From Pseudomonadota bacterium (GTDB lineage: Bacteria; Pseudomonadota; Gammaproteobacteria; Ga0077536): 64,000 nt of DNA. The stretch is taken from NCBI GenBank assembly GCA_016719885.1, contig JADJYF010000014.1, positions 36,001 to 100,000 on the forward strand, read 5' to 3'. The notes under the pieces were generated by a model. It did not search any database. It was given only the letters and a program-made list of their open reading frames with translations, and was not told the DNA's origin. Position numbers and translations under genes: made by a program. Numbering within the stretch: the first letter of the stretch is position 1; every line of letters starts with the position of its first letter. Below, piece after piece: positions 19,582-27,608 of this stretch.

Positions 19582-19675
19582 GCTGGCCTCCTGTCTTGAC
19601 CGATATCCCAGTTCGAGTAATCGGGCGGCTCGGCATGTGGCCGCTACTCGAAACGATGATTGCGTTATGCCCGGC

Positions 19676-20099
19676 TTACAGTGCTGCCGGCAATTCCCAT
19701 TTTTCCACCGAATCGTAGAACGTCTTGTCGGGTTTCACCGACAGGTGGAAATGATGGTCATGCGGGTTCTTGCCGGTGTAGGGCCGCCATGTCCACGGGC
19801 TGACCGTCGAGCTCAGGATCTGCTTGTTCCAGATCAGGTACTTGATGCGAACATCGCGACTCGCGACCAGGGCATCGACGACTTTCTGCACATCGCAGCC
19901 GTGGGCGACGTCGTGGGTGATGTCTAGCGCGGTGACGACACCGAGGCCACCATCAATCACCCACGGGTTGTGATCCGATGAGCGCGACGCGTGGGCGGCG
20001 TCGCCGATGGTGCCGTCGCTGGCCTTCGAACGGTTGGGCGCCAGGGCGTTGATTTGGTCCCGGAGACGGACAAGGGGAATTCGCGGTTCGCCAGTTCAT
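19676..20099 (-). pseudogene. M15-like peptidase/endolysin with a one-base frameshift
   Basis: The body (LRDQINALAPNRSKASDGTI, then GDAAHASRSSDHNP, TALDITHDVAHGCD, HDHHFHLSV) has the His-x(n)-Asp-x(n)-His layout of M15-type zinc peptidases and of phage lysins. No start codon exists in that frame; it opens just after a TGA. The ATG at 20099 begins MNWRTANS in the neighbouring frame, and removing one base from the C run at 20074-20077 joins the two into a normal 140-residue protein. The ATG lies one base after the stop of the upstream membrane gene, so they are translationally coupled. The frameshift may be real or a homopolymer error. Confidence 0.65.
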
Positions 20100-20100
20100 C

Positions 20101-20556
20101 TCACTTGTCCTCCACGTCGTAGCATTCGTTGGACGTCACCTGCTCGGCGCCGAGATTGAGTGCATTGAAGCCGCCGACAGCCGGCGACTGGGCGGTGATC
20201 ACTTCCTGCTTCTTCAGTTCCTTGACCTGCAGCACGTAGGACAGGATGGCGTTCCAGAAGCCCGACCCACCGCTGGCGAGGAGGCCGACGGCCACACAGG
20301 CCAGGCGGTGATCGGACATTTCGGAGTACATGGGGGCCAGCAAGGGTTGGGCCAGGAACGCGGTAGCAATGCCCGACGCCACCGCCAAGGCCTGCAGCGC
20401 CGAGCGTCGACACCCTTCCGCGCGCGGGTCGGGCTTGGCTTCATTGAGCCAGGCACTCATGCCCTTGATGATTTCCACCAGCCTTTCGGACGCGATGCTG
20501 ACCGACAGGATCAGCCCGAGCGTCGCTTGCAAAGTGCTTACAGGGTCTTGGGACAT
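20101..20556 (-). CDS. Small membrane protein upstream of the lysin (holin-like by context)
   Basis: 151 residues with about three hydrophobic segments (roughly 12-30, 52-73 and 84-110) and a hydrophilic tail ending CYDVEDK. AAGGAGA precedes the ATG at 20556. I do not recognise the family. Its stop is one base from the start of the M15-like lysin gene, and the pair recalls holin-endolysin order in phages. Alternatively it may be an unrelated inner-membrane protein. No phage structural genes are nearby, so this would be an isolated remnant or a domesticated module. Confidence 0.55.
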   Translation of the reverse strand: MSQDPVSTLQATLGLILSVSIASERLVEIIKGMSAWLNEAKPDPRAEGCRRSALQALAVASGIATAFLAQPLLAPMYSEMSDHRLACVAVGLLASGGSGFWNAILSYVLQVKELKKQEVITAQSPAVGGFNALNLGAEQVTSNECYDVEDK

Positions 20557-20742
20557 CGTTGTCTCCTTCCGTTTAGAACAACTGCGCGACTCAATACTTT
20601 CGATCGCGGCCGTGACGAGATGGCCGGGCCGGCCCGTGAGCGCTCACAGGCAGAGTAGATCCGCGACGCAAGGGCGCGCTATGGGAATAATCACAGTGGC
20701 CACGGGATGGCGGGTACACGCGGGGAAGGGGGGGCGCGCTGG

Positions 20743-20770
20743 GTGTGCGAATGAATTCGCACCTACAGGG
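20743..20770. repeat. REP-like palindrome, copy 5 (single outer module)
   Basis: GTGCGAATGAATTCGCAC (20745-20762) followed by CTACAGGG, ending exactly at the stop codon of the DUF1330 gene. Only one module is present. The rest of 20557-20742 holds no gene that I can support. Confidence 0.8.
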
Positions 20771-21193
20771 CTAGGTGGCGAGTAAGGGCAGCCAGGCGCC
20801 GCCCTCGAATTCGATGGTGCGGGTCTTGTAGGGCAGCAAGGGTTCGGACGGCCACAGCACGCGTTTCTCCAGCGCCTGCTCGGCGAGGTAGTTCAGGGCC
20901 TGGTATTTCTCCGAGCGAAACATTTCATAGCAATGGCGACGGCTCGGGTAGCGCACCACCAGCACCACGTCCCAGTCACCGATATTGCCCTGGACCTGTT
21001 CTTTCAACTGCCCGGCGTAGATGAGTTCGATGCCGCTGTCCGCGCACTGCGCGGTGACCTGCCGTATGTATTCCAGGTAAGGCGTGAGGGCATCGCCCGG
21101 CTTGAACTTGAGAAGGTTCAGCACCACCACCGGGCCGGTGTCGAGGTCATGCGGTTGCACGGCGTCCAAGGTGGCGAGGGGATTGATGTCCAT
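20771..21193 (-). CDS. DUF1330-type protein
   Basis: 140 residues of the DUF1330/EthD-like ferredoxin-fold type: GPVVVLNLLKFKPGDALTPYLEYIRQV, ELIYAGQLKEQVQG, WDVVLVVRYPSRRHCYEMFRSEKYQAL. These small proteins are often found beside catabolic genes; their activity is generally unknown. GGAGG lies five bases upstream of the ATG at 21193, so the slightly longer TTG start at 21205 is rejected. The stop codon abuts a repeat element. Confidence 0.82.
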   Translation of the reverse strand: MDINPLATLDAVQPHDLDTGPVVVLNLLKFKPGDALTPYLEYIRQVTAQCADSGIELIYAGQLKEQVQGNIGDWDVVLVVRYPSRRHCYEMFRSEKYQALNYLAEQALEKRVLWPSEPLLPYKTRTIEFEGGAWLPLLAT

Positions 21194-21294
21194 GGGTGCC
21201 TCCAAGGGCTGGCCTCTCGCGCCGGGCCACGGCGCGGTGGTGTGTTAGATTGCCGAGCAGGTTAGCAAAGCGTGCCAATGGAAAACGAGGCCCC

Positions 21295-21771
21295 ATGGCG
21301 ACAGACCACACCCACGACGTGCTCGGCGGCTGCTACTGCGGCGAAGTGCGATTCCGCATTCCCGGCCAGGCGCAGCCGCTGCAGACCGGCTATTGCCATT
21401 GCGTGGCTTGCCGGCAGGCGCACGCGGCGCCGGTGTACGCGGTGGCGTGGCTGCCCGACACCGATTTCGAGATCACCCAGGGCCAGGAATTCTTGAAATG
21501 GTATACGCGCTCGGAAACCCTGCGCGCCTATCTGCGCCGACACTTTTGCACCAACTGCGGCAGCAAGGTCTTCAATAGCTACAACGGCCCGTTTGGCGGC
21601 CAGCAGATCTCGACGCTGGGCGCCTTCCCGACCTTGTTCGATGATCAAGTCCTGGCGCGCAGCGAACCATGGGCGCCGAGCAAGCACATGCATTGCGCGG
21701 AGAGCCTGATGGACGTCTCGCTGATCAACGACGGGCTGCCCAAGCTGCCGAAGGGCGGCGACGGCGGCTGA
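21295..21771 (+). CDS. GFA-family zinc protein
   Basis: 158 residues with the conserved cysteine sets of the glutathione-dependent formaldehyde-activating (GFA) fold: GCYCGEVRF, YCHCVACRQAH and HFCTNCGSKVF, which bind zinc. Family members include S-hydroxymethylglutathione synthase, but most are of unknown function. The ATG at 21295 follows GAGG. It is divergent from the DUF1330 gene and convergent with the methyltransferase gene. Confidence 0.9.
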   Translation: MATDHTHDVLGGCYCGEVRFRIPGQAQPLQTGYCHCVACRQAHAAPVYAVAWLPDTDFEITQGQEFLKWYTRSETLRAYLRRHFCTNCGSKVFNSYNGPFGGQQISTLGAFPTLFDDQVLARSEPWAPSKHMHCAESLMDVSLINDGLPKLPKGGDGG

Positions 21772-21830
21772 GCTGCATGACTTCAGGATGCTCTGATTAA
21801 GCGTAGCGGTGACGGCCGTGCCCCGCTGGT

Positions 21831-22481
21831 CTAGCCGCCACGCTGGGCGATGACCACGAGGTGCTTCTCCGGCAGCTGGTCGAATTCGAGATGCCGGCAA
21901 ATGCACTGGCCCTGCGCGATGACCTCGAGCAGGGCCGGAATGCCGAGGGATGCGTAGTAAAGCTCGGGGCCCATGTACACATCGTGATGTTCGGCCGGGC
22001 CGTCCAGCCCGCCGGCGGTGAACAGCAGCACGCCACCCGGCGCGAGCGCGCCCATCAGTTTCAACAGCAGTGCCCGCTGCGCGTTTAGGGCGACGTGCCA
22101 AATGCTGTCCCACGCGCTGATGAAGGCATAGGGCCGCGGCATCGGCCAGGTGCAGATATCCGCGTGATGAATCGGCACGCTGCTATCAGCGGCCCGCGCG
22201 AGCTCCACCATGCGCGCCGAAAGGTCTATGCCTTCCGGGCTCAAGCCATGCTCGCGCAGCAGGGCGTTGAAGCGCGTATTGCACCCGCAGCCGACATTGA
22301 GCGCCGCGCCGCCACGCGCGCCGAGCAGGGCCAGCGCCTGGCGGTGATGGGCAATGCCATTGTGTTGAGGGAACTCGCCATCGCGCCACCTTTCGGCAAG
22401 CGCGTCGTAGGCGGCGGCGACCTGCGTGTGATCCACGTCGGCGGCCTCGGGCGCCGCCGGCGGGTGTTCAGGCGTCACCAA
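21831..22481 (-). CDS. Class I SAM-dependent methyltransferase
   Basis: 216 residues with motif I ALNVGCGCNTRF (about 60-71), the acidic loop GIDLSARMVELAR after it, and LAPGGVLLFTAGG as motif III. The substrate is unknown. Its start overlaps the end of the upstream hypothetical gene by 14 bp, indicating one transcript. The N-terminal YDALAERWRDGEFP is typical of small-molecule methyltransferases. Confidence 0.85.
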   Translation of the reverse strand: MVTPEHPPAAPEAADVDHTQVAAAYDALAERWRDGEFPQHNGIAHHRQALALLGARGGAALNVGCGCNTRFNALLREHGLSPEGIDLSARMVELARAADSSVPIHHADICTWPMPRPYAFISAWDSIWHVALNAQRALLLKLMGALAPGGVLLFTAGGLDGPAEHHDVYMGPELYYASLGIPALLEVIAQGQCICRHLEFDQLPEKHLVVIAQRGG

Positions 22482-22917
22482 TCTTCAGCCTTCGCACACC
22501 GTTGCTCGCAAACTCTTCGGAGTATTTCTCTTCGATAGGCGCGGCCAGTTCCCAAAATTCTTCCGGCGTCGCCGGCTCCTTGGGCAGGTTGGAGATCATC
22601 GCCGTCATGTCGCGCTCGACCAGGCGCTCGATGAGCTCTTCCCAGAAGGATTCGGCGTTGTAAACGCCGATGGCTTCGCGAACGCTTTCCAGCTCTTCCA
22701 ATTTCGGCGTGGGAACGAAGGCGCGCAGGCTCTTGTCGTTCGTGATCAGGCTTTCACAGCCCATGGCCTTGGCGCTTGCGTAGATTTTCTGACACAGGAG
22801 GTAGAAGCGCTCCTTGTTCGGATCCGGCGCTTCGTCGTAGGCGGTGAGCATCCATTCGGCGAGGTAGAGGAGCTCAATCAGTGCCCGGTACTCGGGCTTG
22901 GAGAATTCAATCTTCAT
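22468..22917 (-). CDS. Hypothetical acidic protein
   Basis: 149 residues, rich in Glu and in alpha-helix-forming residues (MKIEFSKPEYRALIELLYLAEWML at the start, EPATPEEFWELAAPIEEKYSEEF near the end). No signal peptide, membrane segment or cofactor motif is seen. I do not recognise the family. It is the first gene of a two-gene operon with the methyltransferase, overlapping it by 14 bp. Confidence 0.7.
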   Translation of the reverse strand: MKIEFSKPEYRALIELLYLAEWMLTAYDEAPDPNKERFYLLCQKIYASAKAMGCESLITNDKSLRAFVPTPKLEELESVREAIGVYNAESFWEELIERLVERDMTAMISNLPKEPATPEEFWELAAPIEEKYSEEFASNGVRRLKIGDA

Positions 22918-23069
22918 GTCGGGTGGGTCTCAATGGGTCGGAAGTCTTCATCTCGCCGCGCGAGCCGCACGCTCGTTACGGCGAATGGTGTGGTGATCAT
23001 CGCAAGCAGCGCCGTCGAACGCCAAGGCCCTAAACGCAGAGAACCCCTGGGCGAAGTTGCGACCGCCGC

Positions 23070-23492
23070 CTAGGCGACGGGCAAATGACGCCAGATCACC
23101 ACCCACAGCGTCACGAGGATCACGTTGCCGGCGCCGAACAGCAGGCCGCGATGCGCGACCTTGTTATAGCTCAAATGCACAATGCTATGCAGCACCCGCG
23201 CCACCACGAACGCCCAGGCGAGCTGCACCATGAGGGGCGTGGGCTGCGTGGCCGTGTAAGCCACGAGACAGCCCACGTAGAACAGCACCGGGAACTCCAA
23301 CAGGTTCATGTAATTCCGGTTCGGAAGACTGGTCTCGGGCGGCACCGCGCCCGACTCACCGAAGGCAAAATCCTCCACCGTCACCTGCCCCTTCATGGCG
23401 GCGCGCACGCGCGCGATGGGAATGAGCACTTGCACGAAGGCCGTCCAGGCCGCGAGGGCGAACATCGGGGTGAGGAGCGCGGTGGCGGGCAT
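23070..23492 (-). CDS. MAPEG-family membrane protein
   Basis: 140 residues with four hydrophobic helices and the MAPEG hallmark RNYMNLLEFPVLFYVGCLVAY (about 59-79) and LAWAFVVARVLHSIVHL. Family members are membrane glutathione transferases or eicosanoid-type enzymes; bacterial ones are poorly characterised. GAGGAAA precedes the ATG at 23492. It is the last ordinary gene before the cassette array. Confidence 0.88.
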   Translation of the reverse strand: MPATALLTPMFALAAWTAFVQVLIPIARVRAAMKGQVTVEDFAFGESGAVPPETSLPNRNYMNLLEFPVLFYVGCLVAYTATQPTPLMVQLAWAFVVARVLHSIVHLSYNKVAHRGLLFGAGNVILVTLWVVIWRHLPVA

Positions 23493-23705
23493 GAAATGTT
23501 TCCTCTAGTTCGTATTGTCGAGTTCGCTGCATCCCGGGACGACCGTGGGCGATCGTCGCACCCAGCGTGCAGCGCGCTGCCCCGAGATCTCAGGTCTCAT
23601 TGACGCGCACGTTAACCGGGACGATGGTTGAGCCGTCGGTCGCCGGATTGTACTTGGGGCACGCGCAAGTTGGCACAAATTCGCCAGCTTCGAAGTCACG
23701 CCCGC

Positions 23706-23870
23706 TCAGCCCCCGCGTTCAGCACCGCGCCTGAAATGACGAAAGACCAGTAGTGCAGCGCCACCCACGGCCGCGACGAAGCAGGACAAATTCAACGCAT
23801 CGATGGAGACGAGCCTCAGCAAAGGGTTGGCCTCGGACAGGGGCGCCCATGGACGCATCGAGGAATACAT
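23706..23870 (-). CDS. 54-residue membrane protein in the terminal cassette
   Basis: A short frame from ATG 23870 to TGA 23706 encoding 54 residues, with one hydrophobic stretch (ALNLSCFVAAVGGAALLVF, about 25-43) followed by a positive tail (RHFRRGAERGG). That is the layout of a small single-pass protein. It begins 43 bp after the attC at 23913-23979, the normal position for a cassette gene. I do not recognise it, and coding status rests on position and composition only. The next 200 bp (23493-23705) hold nothing I can support. Confidence 0.4.
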   Translation of the reverse strand: MYSSMRPWAPLSEANPLLRLVSIDALNLSCFVAAVGGAALLVFRHFRRGAERGG

Positions 23871-23912
23871 GAGTGACGGCGACGACGGGCACCCCGCAAA
23901 TCACGTGGCGGA

Positions 23913-23979
23913 CGCTAACCCGCCGTTGACCGGCACTGAAGCGCGCATCACGGAGGCGCCCCGTCACGGCTGGTTAGGC
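23913..23979 (-). repeat. attC-like site A
   Basis: On the minus strand it begins with GCCTAAC (R'', 23979-23973) and ends with GTTAGCG (R', 23919-23913), 67 bp. The inner arms CAGCCG...TGACGGGGC and the complement of the far side (CCGCCGTTGACCGGC) pair imperfectly, as attC sites do. GTTAGCG departs from the GTTRRRY consensus in its last two positions. It starts 17 bp after the stop of the upstream cassette gene. Confidence 0.7.
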
Positions 23980-23996
23980 GTCGATTCGTCTACTCG

Positions 23997-24236
23997 CTAT
24001 TTGCCTACGTGAATCATGAGGCCACAATGCGGACAGTAGAACTCATGGTCGCGTGACCGCCCTTGCGTGTCTCGTGGGCCGAGCACAGAAACGTCCCCTT
24101 CGGGCGACTCAATCGCATTTAGCGCGCCTCTCAGAATTTCAACGATTGCTTGCGCATCTCGCCGCAGACCGGAGTTCTCCAGCTCAGCGATTTCAGTCGA
24201 AATTTCAACGAACGCTTTAATTACAGATTCTTTCAT
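23997..24236 (-). CDS. Cassette-borne small protein with a C-terminal CPxC zinc half-site
   Basis: 79 residues: a helical first half (MKESVIKAFVEISTEIAELE) and a tail EFYCPHCGLMIHVGK with a CxxC pair and a histidine, resembling half of a zinc ribbon. The start overlaps the 3' end of the upstream broken gene by 20 bp. The stop is 17 bp before attC site A. No family recognised. Confidence 0.55.
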   Translation of the reverse strand: MKESVIKAFVEISTEIAELENSGLRRDAQAIVEILRGALNAIESPEGDVSVLGPRDTQGRSRDHEFYCPHCGLMIHVGK

Positions 24237-24679
24237 TCTTCCCGTCCATTTTTATTCCGAAATTTCCCACCTTCAATCGATATACGCTTGCCCATCGTTT
24301 CTCGCATGCGGACAGGGTCGGTATTTGATGCTCTACCTTTAACGCGAATTCACGGATTAGTCTTGTGACACCGGCCTTATCCAAGAGATCTCGATTAGCA
24401 AAGTGTTCCAAATAGCAGAGCGCGATAGTGTCATACCAATCCGCAATTTTTCGCACCCGATTTCTGTGGTGGCCGGCATTCGGTGCCGAATCCTTCATGA
24501 CATCTGGGTTCTCTAGAATCGCGACTACTTCTGAGATCTCCTTCTGCTTCTCTAGCGTTTCAGAATGAATTTCAAAGATAGGTCGGTACGGTCTTCTCCT
24601 TTGCGACCGTCATGTCCCAGACCGCGGTCGCGCCCCGAAAACGGCTCCGAGGATTGCGCTTATTGCGTCGCTCATCCAC
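24217..24679 (-). pseudogene. Disrupted cassette gene of unknown function
   Basis: The 3' part (24217-24498 and in-frame sequence up to about 24580) reads well: RPIFEIHSETLEKQKEISEV, then VMKDSAPNAGHHRNRVRKIADWYDTIALCYLEHFANRD. Further upstream the frame hits TGA at 24612-24610. Two other starts are possible: ATG 24675 (MSDAISAILGAVFG, same frame, 21 codons before the TGA) and GTG 24679 (VDERRNKRNPRSRF), which has AAGGAAG seven bases upstream but is in another frame. The gene therefore seems broken by one or two small indels near 24580-24660. The family is not recognised with certainty; the body resembles DUF4760-type cassette proteins. Confidence 0.45.
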
Positions 24680-24719
24680 TTTAGTGCTTCCTTAAAGATA
24701 GGCACTGCCTACCGATGAA

Positions 24720-24788
24720 ATAAAACGTGCCGATGAGCGACTGCGAACCGCGCAGCCCGAAGGATTCCGCCACATTGACAAATTAGGC
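24720..24788 (-). repeat. attC-like site D (diverged)
   Basis: 69 bp, the same length as sites B and C. The minus strand starts GCCTAAT (24788-24782) and ends GTTTTAT (24726-24720), so both core boxes have mutated from GCCTAAC and GTTRRRY. Placed under site B it aligns without gaps and shares AACGxGCCGATGxGCG, the GCGCAGC centre and CATTGxC. The stop codon of the Mrr-like gene directly abuts its R'' box. It may no longer be recombinable. Confidence 0.55.
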
Positions 24789-25763
24789 CTAGGGTACGAT
24801 GTTGCACAGCAAGTCCTCGGGGAGAACGTGCCTTTCAAGGTCTGGGAGAGAAATTGAAACCGCTAGATCCATTCCGTCAACGATAACTATCTCAACGATC
24901 ATTTCTCCCGGCAGCAAGGCCGTCGGTACTGGCGTCCAATCGCTCGGCAGTTCGCACGGGTCAGCGGTGTCCCAGTCGACTCCGTTGATCATGTACTGAT
25001 TCTCGCCAGAGCAAGTCGAACGCCCCCTCAAGTAGTCGTATATTCCGAGGGTGGCGTCAAGGCGTATGGTCTGGCGACGCCACTCCGTTCGGTATATGAA
25101 TCCCACTTCAGCTCCGCTGAGCGTGATTGGATTGGCTCCGCAACAGAAGGCCAAAGGTTTAGTGAATCGAAATGAAGCTCGCAAACGGGTATTGACGGAA
25201 GGATTCTCCTTAGCGACGAGAAAGGCGCGATATTGCAGCCAAGCGTCAAGCGATCGGGCGCCGAATTTGACAGAATGCAGGTGATGGCTCTCTAGCGCTT
25301 CGGCAATATTGGTTTCGCTATGATAGGTAAAGCGCCAATCCCCAAAGTAGATACAGCGGAGAATTAATTCCTCTTGAATCTCAGCTTTTACGCGATCATC
25401 GCCTTCCCGCAAAACAGAAATCATGCCGATACCTTTGCGTTTTGCTTTGCGTAACGCGTCAGCTGTAAACCCTGAGTTACTGCAGATAATTGCAACTGTT
25501 GCGCCAAGGTCGTGTCGCTTTGCATCTAACGCATCGACGAATTCTCTTCCGACTTTGCCTGTCGCGCTTAGACTAAAGTCCTTGCATTCGACAACGACGA
25601 GGACGGGTCGTGCCTCAATATATCCCCGTATAGCAACATCCATATCGAGGCGGCCATCGGGGCCCGGCACCCATTCGCCTTCAGTAACTACAGCGTCCGA
25701 ATCGAACGCTCTAGCCACTTCCGAAACAAGCTTCTGGAATGCTCTACCCCGTGCTGTGACCAT
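24789..25763 (-). CDS. Mrr-like restriction endonuclease-fold protein in an integron cassette
   Basis: 324 residues. The N-terminal half has a PD-(D/E)xK nuclease core of the Mrr_cat type: RAFQKLVSEVARAFDSD, VTEGEW, DGRLDMDVAI (D40 or D42) and VLVVVECKDFS (E59-x-K61), followed by VGREFVDALDAKRHDLGATVAIICSNSGFTADALR, which is the usual Mrr continuation. The C-terminal half (about 150-324) is not recognised and could be a target- or effector-binding region. The ATG at 25763 is the likely start: the frame continues upstream to 25883 but that part is translated attC. The stop touches attC site D. The role is probably DNA cleavage in defence, by family and context only. Confidence 0.75.
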   Translation of the reverse strand: MVTARGRAFQKLVSEVARAFDSDAVVTEGEWVPGPDGRLDMDVAIRGYIEARPVLVVVECKDFSLSATGKVGREFVDALDAKRHDLGATVAIICSNSGFTADALRKAKRKGIGMISVLREGDDRVKAEIQEELILRCIYFGDWRFTYHSETNIAEALESHHLHSVKFGARSLDAWLQYRAFLVAKENPSVNTRLRASFRFTKPLAFCCGANPITLSGAEVGFIYRTEWRRQTIRLDATLGIYDYLRGRSTCSGENQYMINGVDWDTADPCELPSDWTPVPTALLPGEMIVEIVIVDGMDLAVSISLPDLERHVLPEDLLCNIVP

Positions 25764-25794
25764 AGGTGCAGCCACTTGCAGGGGACAGAGTAAA

Positions 25795-25863
25795 GCCCAA
25801 CGCGCCCTTGGGCGGCCCCGAAGCGCTAAGCGCGGAGGCGTCCGCTCCAACGGCTGGTTAGGC
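25795..25863 (-). repeat. attC-like site C (best conserved)
   Basis: 69 bp. On the minus strand R'' is GCCTAAC (25863-25857) and R' is GTTGGGC (25801-25795), both fitting RYYYAAC and GTTRRRY. The arm GCCGTTGGAGCGGACGCC pairs with the far arm, whose complement reads GCCCTTGGGCGGCCCC, leaving the unpaired bases typical of attC. It lies between the P-loop ATPase and the Mrr-like gene. Confidence 0.8.
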
Positions 25864-25958
25864 GCTTGACGTCTGGCGTTCATAGGGATCGGATTTGAGT
25901 TCGATTCTCTGCCTCGGGGATTGGCAGGCGCGCGACGATTGGCGGACCCAGTGCGATT

Positions 25959-27455
25959 TCACGATCGAAACGACTTTAGCCCATTGAAGAACGCACTACG
26001 CACTGCCCATTTAACGGCGTCGTCAGTACGTACGCTTTTCCAATGGTCCGGGTGCCGCATTACGTCCCGCACTTCATAGCGGTCGTCCTGTGGGTAGCGC
26101 ACCTCCAAGAAGCCTATTCTGTACAAAAAGCGGGCGAGGGCGATATCAGGGTCTCCGTACGAAACTCCGTTTTGGAGCTTTACCTGTCCGTTTCCGATCA
26201 ATCCACGGAGATGCTTATACAAATCCGACGCAATCCATTCAAGAGGCTTTCCAGTAAATGACTGTAAACAGATGTCCAGGCCATCGCACAGCCCACCGAA
26301 CTCAGTCTTCAAGAATTCCAGTTGGTCAGTTGAATAGGTCCACTCTGCATCTTGAATCACAAGCTCCGGGACAGGCAATCTTTCCGCGCCGTCCAGCGCG
26401 AATTTAATCATTGCCCGCAAACTGCGAGGTGTATACATAGAGCGCCGGACAAAGTAGCTGAACGAGTCGCTTGTTGATCTATTCTTTAGCGTTACTTGCG
26501 GAGTAATAAATACATGCCACATGTCGTCGAATGGCACACGAATTTGCTTCGGATTGACATCCAGCGCTATTCCAATAGCGAGTCGGAGGCGCTGCGCGGT
26601 CCACTCTCGCAGATCCGACACATCCCAATTTAGGTGAACGATTCCGCTGACCTTGTCAGCATAGTGCCAACCTGGGTTAATGTTTAACCACAGGTCCTGA
26701 CGCATGAACAAATGAACCTCTGCGCTTTTGTTATGGTGGGTAATTCGATCTGCGGCCTCAATAGCATCTCGAATCAGCCGGACATTGGTTGCGCCTCCCT
26801 CTTCCTGTAAGTTATCGAAGTCATCTACAAAAAGAGCAAAGCAAGCGGCGTTGGCGACGCGGGCTATCCGAGGTGCGCTTTCTTTTTCTAGATCGCAATT
26901 CTCGGCTGCGACGCTCTTTGCCCATGGGACGAGAGTTCTTATAACATCGACGATGCGCTCTCCGAAGTCGCGCTCGGTTATGCCTTTTATCTTGGCCCAC
27001 GCGCGTAGTGCAATTTCGTCATCATTTGCGATGAGCCTGCCGCTCATTTCCTGAGCAAGTCGTCGGCAAATCAAGTCCGCGTAAATTTGCATCCAATCGG
27101 CGACCGCGCCATAGCCGCGCTCTGCCGCCTTTGCCAAGCGTTCGGCATGGAGCGAAGCCAGTTCGTCAGCTGACGCTTCTACGATGAGCGTACGAGAATC
27201 CGACTTGCGCCGCTCGATGCTTGTCAGGCGCACGGCCGATTTCCCTGCACCCTTACGGGCGACTGCAACGGTTACGGTCTTCGAAATTGCATTTGAAAAC
27301 CAATCAGGTTGAACCAGTAGGTTCTCGAACCAGCGGTTTTGCACCGTGTCGCGCTCGGCATCCGGAAATCCAATGAACGATGAGTCATTTTTCCATCGTT
27401 CGCGGATTGCCTGAATTTGGGACGAAGTCAAAGACTTGATGGAATCGGAACTCAT
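25959..27455 (-). CDS. P-loop ATPase (Sll1717-like) in an integron cassette
   Basis: 498 residues. N-terminal SSFIGFPDAERD is followed by a Walker A VAVARKGAGKSAVRLTSIE (GAGKSA about 69-74) and a Walker B ACFALFVDDFDNLQ (acidic DDFD about 211-214). The family resemblance is to P-loop ATPases of the Sll1717 type, part of the STAND/KAP-like world often found in defence islands. The rest (MRQDLWLNINPGW, STSDSFSYFVRRSMYTPRSLRAMIKFA) suggests a regulatory AAA-type lid. I prefer ATG 27455, with GGGGA six bases upstream, over ATG 27473. Codon use is more A+T-rich than the chromosome around it. It fills a whole cassette between attC sites B and C. Confidence 0.75.
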   Translation of the reverse strand: MSSDSIKSLTSSQIQAIRERWKNDSSFIGFPDAERDTVQNRWFENLLVQPDWFSNAISKTVTVAVARKGAGKSAVRLTSIERRKSDSRTLIVEASADELASLHAERLAKAAERGYGAVADWMQIYADLICRRLAQEMSGRLIANDDEIALRAWAKIKGITERDFGERIVDVIRTLVPWAKSVAAENCDLEKESAPRIARVANAACFALFVDDFDNLQEEGGATNVRLIRDAIEAADRITHHNKSAEVHLFMRQDLWLNINPGWHYADKVSGIVHLNWDVSDLREWTAQRLRLAIGIALDVNPKQIRVPFDDMWHVFITPQVTLKNRSTSDSFSYFVRRSMYTPRSLRAMIKFALDGAERLPVPELVIQDAEWTYSTDQLEFLKTEFGGLCDGLDICLQSFTGKPLEWIASDLYKHLRGLIGNGQVKLQNGVSYGDPDIALARFLYRIGFLEVRYPQDDRYEVRDVMRHPDHWKSVRTDDAVKWAVRSAFFNGLKSFRS

Positions 27456-27608
27456 GAGATTCCCCGAGGACATAGCGGAGCCTAGGTTAGCGGCAAAGAC
27501 CTGGCGCTGTATATGTTGAATTTGTGGCCACCGCTTGTCGCAGCGGGTGTTACGGGTCGGACGCGATTTTCTCCCCTGAATGGCCGGGGCACGGAAGTAA
27601 GCGCGTCA

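Noticed and set aside
23505..23705. Another cassette or attC beyond the 54-residue frame
   Set aside because: No pair of core boxes with pairing arms could be found there.
24610..24612. In-frame TGA as selenocysteine in the cassette gene
   Set aside because: No SECIS-like context was evident, and the surrounding frame disagreement points to indels rather than recoding.
25764..25883. Extended N-terminus of the Mrr-like protein (MNARRQAPNQPLERTPPRLA)
   Set aside because: This is translated attC site C. The protein core begins at ATG 25763.
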